Shown here piece by piece: positions 58,805 through 64,000 of a DNA stretch of 64,000 nt (position 1 is its first letter; each line of letters begins with the position of its first letter). The DNA comes from Papio anubis (taxonomy: Eukaryota; Chordata; Mammalia; Primates; Cercopithecidae), in contig NC_044991.1 in the NCBI RefSeq assembly GCF_008728515.1, forward strand, positions 42,488,968-42,552,967. The letters are read 5' to 3'. The position numbers and the translations under genes were made by a program. The notes below the pieces were generated by a model. The model was not told the origin of the DNA and made no database searches. It saw only the letters and a program-made list of their open reading frames with translations.

Positions 58805-59640
58805 GCTTAAATACAAAAAATGTACTGTGTATATTTAAGATTTGCAACATGATATTATGGGATACATATAGATAGTAAAATGTTACTACAGTGAAGTCAT
58901 TTAACATATCTATCATTTCACATAGTTCTTTTTTATTGGGATGAGAATAACAAAAATCTACTTATGTAACAAAAATCCAAAACACAATTTTATTAGCTGT
59001 AGCCTTCATGCTATACATTCAGTCTCTGGAGTTTTCATTCTATATATCTGCCACTTTGTATCTGTTGACCTATACCTCTCCATGTCCTTCCTCTCTTCCC
59101 AACCTCTGGATAGCTTTATTCTTTATCTCTGAATATCCGAACTTTTTAAAAAATTGCACATATAAGTGAGATTATGCAACATTTTACCTTCTGCATCTGG
59201 CCTATTTTGCTTAACATAAACGTCCTTCATGCCCATCTATTTTGTGGTAAATGGCAGGATCTCCTTCTATTTTAAGGCTAAATAATATTCCATTGTATAT
59301 CAATATAGATATATATTTATATATCAATATCACTCTATATATTTATATATACTTATAGAGAGATGGATATATAAAATATATAGATATAGATATCTCTCTA
59401 ATAATATGTACATATTTATATATGTATGTATATACAAATATATAGATATAGATTTACACTACATTTTCTTTGTCCATTCATCCATCAATTAACAGGTTGT
59501 TTGCAGAGCCTGGCTATTGCACATAATGCTGCAATGAACATGAAAATGCAGATATCTTTACAAGGTAGTGATTTCATCTACTTTGGGCATATACCCAGCA
59601 GAGAGACTGTTGCGTCACATGGTATCAAAGAGCTTGTTTT
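58805..59640 (-). mobile_element. old L1M 3' end (3' UTR plus end of ORF2), minus strand
   Basis: The complement of an old L1 in order: 3' UTR blocks (ACAGTGAAGTCATTTAACATATC at 58889, CACATATAAGTGAGATTATGC at 59157), ORF2 blocks (CTGAATAATATTCCA-like at 59278, GGCTATTGCACATAATGCTGCAATGAACATG at 59511-59541, GGCATATACCCAGCAGAG at 59586). An AT-rich expansion at 59290-59455 interrupts the ORF2 part. Frames broken. Confidence 0.85.
59290..59455. repeat. (TA)n-rich expansion inside L1M
   Basis: About 165 bp of TATATAGATATA-type sequence placed where old L1 copies usually have a short TATATATA run, so it grew in place. Partly self-complementary. Confidence 0.85.
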
Positions 59641-59699
59641 TGAATCCCTGCTTCTCCAATTACTAGTTGTGTAATAACTTCACAACTTTGACTTCATTT

Positions 59700-59904
59700 G
59701 TCAAGCAAATATTTGCTGAACTGGCACATAGTACCAGCTGCAGGGAACGCATAACCAAAAACAGTCACAGTTCGTGACTTCTCGGTGAGAGAAACAAACA
59801 AGTTAACAATTGCTGTCATTAGAGCATGATCAGTGCTGTGATCGAATCTATTAGCACAGGGCACTGGATCCAGGAGCATAGCAGCAGGATACTAAAGTCA
59901 GTCT
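59700..59904 (+). repeat. old mammalian repeat, left part (split by an LTR)
   Basis: AAGCAAATATTTGCTGAACTGGC...GAGAAACAAACAAGTTAACAATTGC...GATCAGTGCTGTGATCG (59703-59845) resembles the 5' part of a long old repeat that resumes after the LTR. Confidence 0.5.
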
Positions 59905-60540
59905 CGTCAGAGGAGTTTGAACAAGAGTGACTTCATCTTGAATACCGGCTGGGTAAAATGAGGCTGAGACCTACTGGGCTGCATTCCCAGGAGGTTAAGG
60001 CATTCCAAATCACATGATGAGATAAGAGGTCAGCACAAGATAGGGGTCATAAAGACCTTGCTGATAAAATAGGTTGTGGTAAAGAAACTGGCCCAAACCA
60101 GCCAAAACCAAGGTGGCAGTGAAAGTGACCCCTGGTTGTCCTCATTGCTCATTACACACTAATTCGAATACATTAGCATCCTAAAAGACACTCCTATCAG
60201 TGCCATGACAGTTTACAAATGCCATGGCAACTTCTGGAAGTTACCCTGAATGGTCTAAAAGGGGGAGGAACCATCAGTTCTGGGAATTGCCCACCCTTTT
60301 CCCAGAAAACTCATGAATAATTCACACCTTGTTTAGCATATAATCAAAAAACAACTATAAGTATACTCAGTTGAGCAGCCCATGCCACTGCTCTGCCTAT
60401 GGAGTAGCCATTTTTTTATTCCTTTACTCTCTTAATCAACTGGTTTTCACTTTACTCTTTGGACTCTCCCTGAATTCTTTCTCGAGGGAGGTCCGAGAAC
60501 CCTCTCTTGGGGTCTAGGATGGGACCCCTTTCCAGCAACA
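59905..60540 (+). mobile_element. solo ERV1-type (gammaretrovirus-like) LTR, plus strand
   Basis: 636 bp from CGTCAGAGGAGTTTGAAC to CCTTTCCAGCAACA, flanked by GTCT (59901-59904) and GCCT (60541-60544), a 4-bp duplication with one mismatch. Blocks such as GAGGTCAGCACAAGATAGG (60026), CATGACAGTTTACAAATGCCATGGCAAC (60203-60230) and CTCTGCCTATGGAGTAGCC (60392) recur in primate ERV1 LTRs; I cannot give the subfamily name. A TATA-like ATATAA lies near 60340. Where a polyadenylation signal would sit it reads AATCAA (60434-60439). No gag, pol or env sequence is adjacent. Minus frames at 60447-60787 are partly antisense of it. Confidence 0.85.
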
Positions 60541-61150
60541 GCCTTGAGGGACCAGGAAAAGCCACCAGAGGATGGGAAAAAACATGTAAGCTGCGTCCTG
60601 AAAAATGAGCAAGGGTTCCCCAAGGCATGAAGGAAGAGCAGAGAAGAGACCCTGCTATGAAAATCCTCGAGGAAAAAGAAAGCATAGCTTTTGGGGGAAC
60701 AACAAGTGGTCCAGTAGGTAACTGACACTCCAATAATAAAATGATAAGAAGTAAGGCTGAAGGAAGGGCAGGGCCAGGCCAGGCCACACTAAGGATGCAC
60801 CTAAGCTTTATTCTGAAACTAATCAGGAATTTTAGGGAGGAAAGAACCCAAATAAAATTGCAATTTTAAAACCCTCATTGGGACTTTAAAGGGTAGGATG
60901 GAGAGGAGGATGGTGGCAAAAATATAGACAGAGAGATTAGAAGGGCGTGGGGGTGATCCAGGAGAGATACGGTGGTGGTCTAATCTAAGATATTGGCACC
61001 AGGGATTAAGAAAAGAAACAGATATGAGAGGCATTAGGATAGAAAAATTTACAGAACTTAGTAAGATACAGGGCATGGTGAACAATAGGACGTCAGAAAT
61101 GAGGCTTGGATTTTATTTTGGGCATAGTTTGGTATGACGCATTGGATACC
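60541..61150 (+). repeat. old mammalian repeat, right part
   Basis: GGAACAACAAGTGGTCCAGTAGG (60694), GTCCTAATC-like and GATCCAGGAGAGATACGGTGGTGGTC (60955-60980) and CAGAACTTAGTAAGATACAGGGCATGG (61052) continue the repeat interrupted by the LTR. GA-rich on the plus strand, no coding capacity. Confidence 0.5.
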
Positions 61151-61809
61151 ATTCAGACCTGCATAAGTGAGTTTCAGGAGAAAGTACCATGTTTAGCAAA
61201 CTGCCACTGCAAAATCTGCTCTGAAGAACTAATTTTTTGGTGGGCACATTCAGTGAGGCTGATCAATTGTTAGAAAGAGTCTAATATTCCTAAAGGAATC
61301 TAACAACAGTGTCGTATCAGAGGAATAGTAGGACATTTCAAATAAACACAGCTTATCTCTTTCTTTCTTATCACTGAGTAATGTGCTTTATAAATTGGTT
61401 TGAAGAAAAATAATTATTAGAAGTTTATCTTTGCTTTGATTAAGAGAGAACTGAGTACTTGAAGCACTCCCTCTTCAGCTGACAGCATCTTTCGTGTACA
61501 GTATGGATAACCAGATCAAACACCAACCAATAAAAGTTCTATAACAAGCCATGTTAATTGAGCCTACAACATGTGAGAAGAATCTTGAGAACCTACAAAG
61601 GCTTAGCCTCTGCTCTCATTGAACTCCATTAAGATCAGGTAACGAGCATCATTTTTTTTTTGTGCGTGGACAAGTAGGTATTGAATTCTCACTGGCAGGA
61701 ACATGGCACCTCATTTAAGCCATTAGACAAAGTCTCTACCATCAGGGTTTATCAATTTATCACTACCAGAGTTTTAAGCACTTCTATCTATTTTCACAAA
61801 ATTGTCTTG
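61151..61809. other. intergenic stretch, nothing recognised
   Basis: T9 run at 61651-61659. No transposon or supported frame. Confidence 0.5.
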
Positions 61810-61945
61810 GTCTTTTACAGGTTTTAGTTCTCTTTCTCCAGCAAGGCCGTAAGTCCCACGGGAGACAGGGATCCTGCTATATCCTTTCTTTGCATCTGGA
61901 CTCACCATCGTAATCCCTAGCACAGACTGGAGCTAATGAAGTCCT
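61810..61945 (+). repeat. L2 3' fragment
   Basis: AGCAAGGCCGTAAGTCCCACGGGAGACAGGGATC...ACCATCGTAATCCCTAGCACAGACTGG (61841-61931) resembles the L2 3' end. Confidence 0.55.
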
Positions 61946-64000
61946 GCTCCCTGGGGTTGAACTAACAAGAGGGTTGATCATCTATCAGTATCAGATATAA
62001 GTTTGCCCATCAAATATCAAAGGAGCAGAAGGAAGAAGGCGTGGGAGTTATTAAGGTCCTTTGGTAAGCTATAAGGCCTATGAATGATTATATGAGTCTA
62101 CTTGCACCTGATGAGTTTAGCTTAGTGGCTGCAGTGTGTGCATTGCTATGGCTTGTAGATGATGAAAATCTATTTTTTTGGTTGTTAAAATCAGAAACAA
62201 ATGAGAATTTGAAGACTATACCATGTGCGGATAGGTAAATGTTTCATGGTTGCCAGTAGAATTCAGGTCGGTTTGCATGAATTAATGAAAAAGTGATTCC
62301 AGTACAATTCTGGGGTTCCATGCAGTTGACCTAGCATACAAAAGTCATTGTAGGCTACGTGTGGATCACAGGACACTTACAGAAAACATATTTGCTAAGT
62401 GGAAGAAGCAGCTGCGTTATCTACCAGATAATTTACAATACGTCAATTCATTGATCTTCCTACCATGAGCTCTTCTCACTCTTCTCATATTACTTTAGTT
62501 AGTCCTATGGGCATAGTATGTCAGGACAAACAGGATCATATATGCGATGTATATGTATTATATACATTTAATGAATATATGCAGAGAGAGACAGAGACAG
62601 AAAGAGACACACACACACACACAAAGGGAGACAGAGAGATGGACTGGGGAAGGAAAAATAGCTTTTCTGATGATTAAATAATGTTAGCTTGACACATTAA
62701 TAACTCCTCAGATATTCAGGTTACAATTGACTAATTATGTAAATAAACTTAAGATTTATAAGTTTTGAAATCTAATCATCAACATCATGAAAAAAAAAAC
62801 AAACTTAACTTCTAGAATCCCATTTTACTTTTAGTGGCAAGAAGCTGACTGGCAGAAGGCAGAAAAATTGCATAATTTGACTAGAAGTCTAAAAGTCAGA
62901 CTCATATAATTTCAACATAAAAAAGATAATTGAGGAGATACTTTTTCCAGGAAATCCTTGCTTCAGTTCTCTGAATATTTTAGTAAAAAAATTCCAAACT
63001 TAGAACTACCTGGACAACTGTCATAATATTTCATTTTGCTACGATCATGAAGACATCACTCAAGTAGAAGTGTTTCTTACTTTTTGACTATTATCTCGCA
63101 TTTCTTGTCTACCCAAGGGAGACTGAGATTGGGATAAAAGGAGGCATCTAACAATATCATATGAACACCAGCTGTCGCACATAGGTCTGGAGTTCCATTT
63201 TATTTTAGACTACATTAAAAAAAAAAAGAACTATTGTTTTGCCATTTAAAAACTTTGTTAAAATGTGCCACAGAATTTTAGCCTTGGGGCACATAACAAA
63301 ACGAAAATCCACTGGGTTCTTTATCCTTTAAGCTTTAAGGCACGTTAGAGAGGTGTCCATAAAATAAGTTATGTGCATTTTACCTAACTCAGGCGAGCTC
63401 TCACCATGCTGCACTTTGAGTGATAAAAATCTTCCTCTCTCATATTCACATTTTTAAAGAAATGAGTCACCACATTCTCAGTTTCCATGTCTAGCACTTG
63501 AAGCCAAATCCTTCTCATTTGAAAGGGATGAGGCATCCAGAGTGACTGATTTTGCAAGTTGACTTCTATGATAAATTATTCCCAGATGCTAAGATGGATA
63601 AAGTACCCCCTCTCCCCTGACATACCTGTGTAAGCAGGTGGATTTCGACCAGATGGTTTCAAACACTACATATACTGCCATTCTTCTGGCATAATTAAAA
63701 GTTGGATAAAGATCTTTCCACCGCCAAAGGCATAATCATCACACTTCATCTGATAAAACATTCAGTAAGCACAGACTGTGTGCAAGAACTGTCCTATAGC
63801 AAAAGCTTTCCATTGGTGGAATCTGTCTGCACTCAGAAAATATTTATGAAACACTTGTGATGGATATTGAGGAAAGCAGGGAGAATGCATAATCCAGGTA
63901 AGTGCAATATCATGAAAAAAATTTACACAGGTCTTAATAATAGAAGCTGTTACAATTCTAATGAATGTAGTCCAAAGACAAACCGTTATGAACAGAAATA
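61946..64000. other. about 2 kb without a recognisable transposon
   Basis: Only the simple repeat at 62583-62640 and short A runs (62790, 63218) stand out. The 70-residue frame at 62465-62677 ends in that simple repeat. Confidence 0.5.
62583..62640. repeat. (GA)n/(CA)n mixed microsatellite
   Basis: GAGAGAGACAGAGACAGAAAGAG followed by CACACACACACACA and a second GA-rich part. Confidence 0.92.

Noticed and set aside
59905..60540. A provirus with coding genes
   Set aside because: Only one LTR is present with a short target duplication on both sides; there is no gag, pol or env sequence nearby.
60447..60787. Minus frames of 93 and 111 codons
   Set aside because: They run across the antisense U5 end of the solo LTR and the older flanking repeat; the two compete in different frames.

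Overview
This is nuclear DNA of a primate, most likely an Old World monkey. The window is full of Alu elements, which occur only in primates. The youngest copy (55900-56202, intact 13-bp target-site duplication) has the GATCCGGCC right-arm variant and the CAAGCCTGTAATCC left arm that I associate with the AluYRa/YRb subfamilies of macaques, baboons and their relatives. The lineage call rests mainly on that one element plus general repeat content, so it is probable rather than certain. The sequence is AT-rich and looks like a gene desert or a very large intron. I found no protein-coding exon, tRNA, snRNA or CpG-island promoter that I could support. Nearly all longer open frames are Alu, L1, Tigger or LTR sequence, or chance frames.

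Layout. 1-13 kb: MER5A, an MLT1 LTR, a 5'-truncated L1PA-type 3' end with the last 172 codons of ORF2 still open, an older L1M, MIR/L2 fragments, three Alus (S, Y, J), two more MLT1 LTRs, a MER20-like hAT element and an AluJ. 13-22 kb: an unassigned retroviral-type LTR with two AATAAA signals, simple repeats (GA, GT), a 5'-truncated Alu, a Tigger2-type DNA transposon with both terminal inverted repeats, AluY, a FLAM-like Alu monomer, a fragment that looks like a decayed retrocopy of an unidentified GC3-rich gene (minus strand, about 20.17-20.72 kb), and AluS. 22-27 kb: L1M, two MLT1 LTRs (one splitting a MIR), AluJ, then an MLT1 directly next to an ERVL-like LTR. 27-43 kb: mostly unassigned sequence with scattered MIR, L2, a near-complete solo MSTB LTR (36503-36926) and MLT1 copies; 39.0-42.4 kb has no element I can recognise. 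43-55 kb: MLT1, an Alu fragment, short tandem duplications, L2, a 196-bp segment present twice 1,842 bp apart at 96% identity, AluY, MLT1, and a non-repetitive stretch (54.37-54.66 kb) dense in CAATT motifs. 55-64 kb: the young monkey-type AluY, a near-complete MER2, L1M fragments, AluJ, and a solo ERV1-type LTR inserted in an older mammalian repeat.

There are no genes here that work together, and I see no convincing new biological system. The best leads are the 196-bp local duplication, the unidentified GC3-rich retrocopy, the CAATT-rich candidate regulatory segment and the unassigned LTR at about 13.0-13.5 kb. Repeat family names come from recognition of consensus features, without a database search; subfamily names are approximate and ends are usually good to 5-20 bp.
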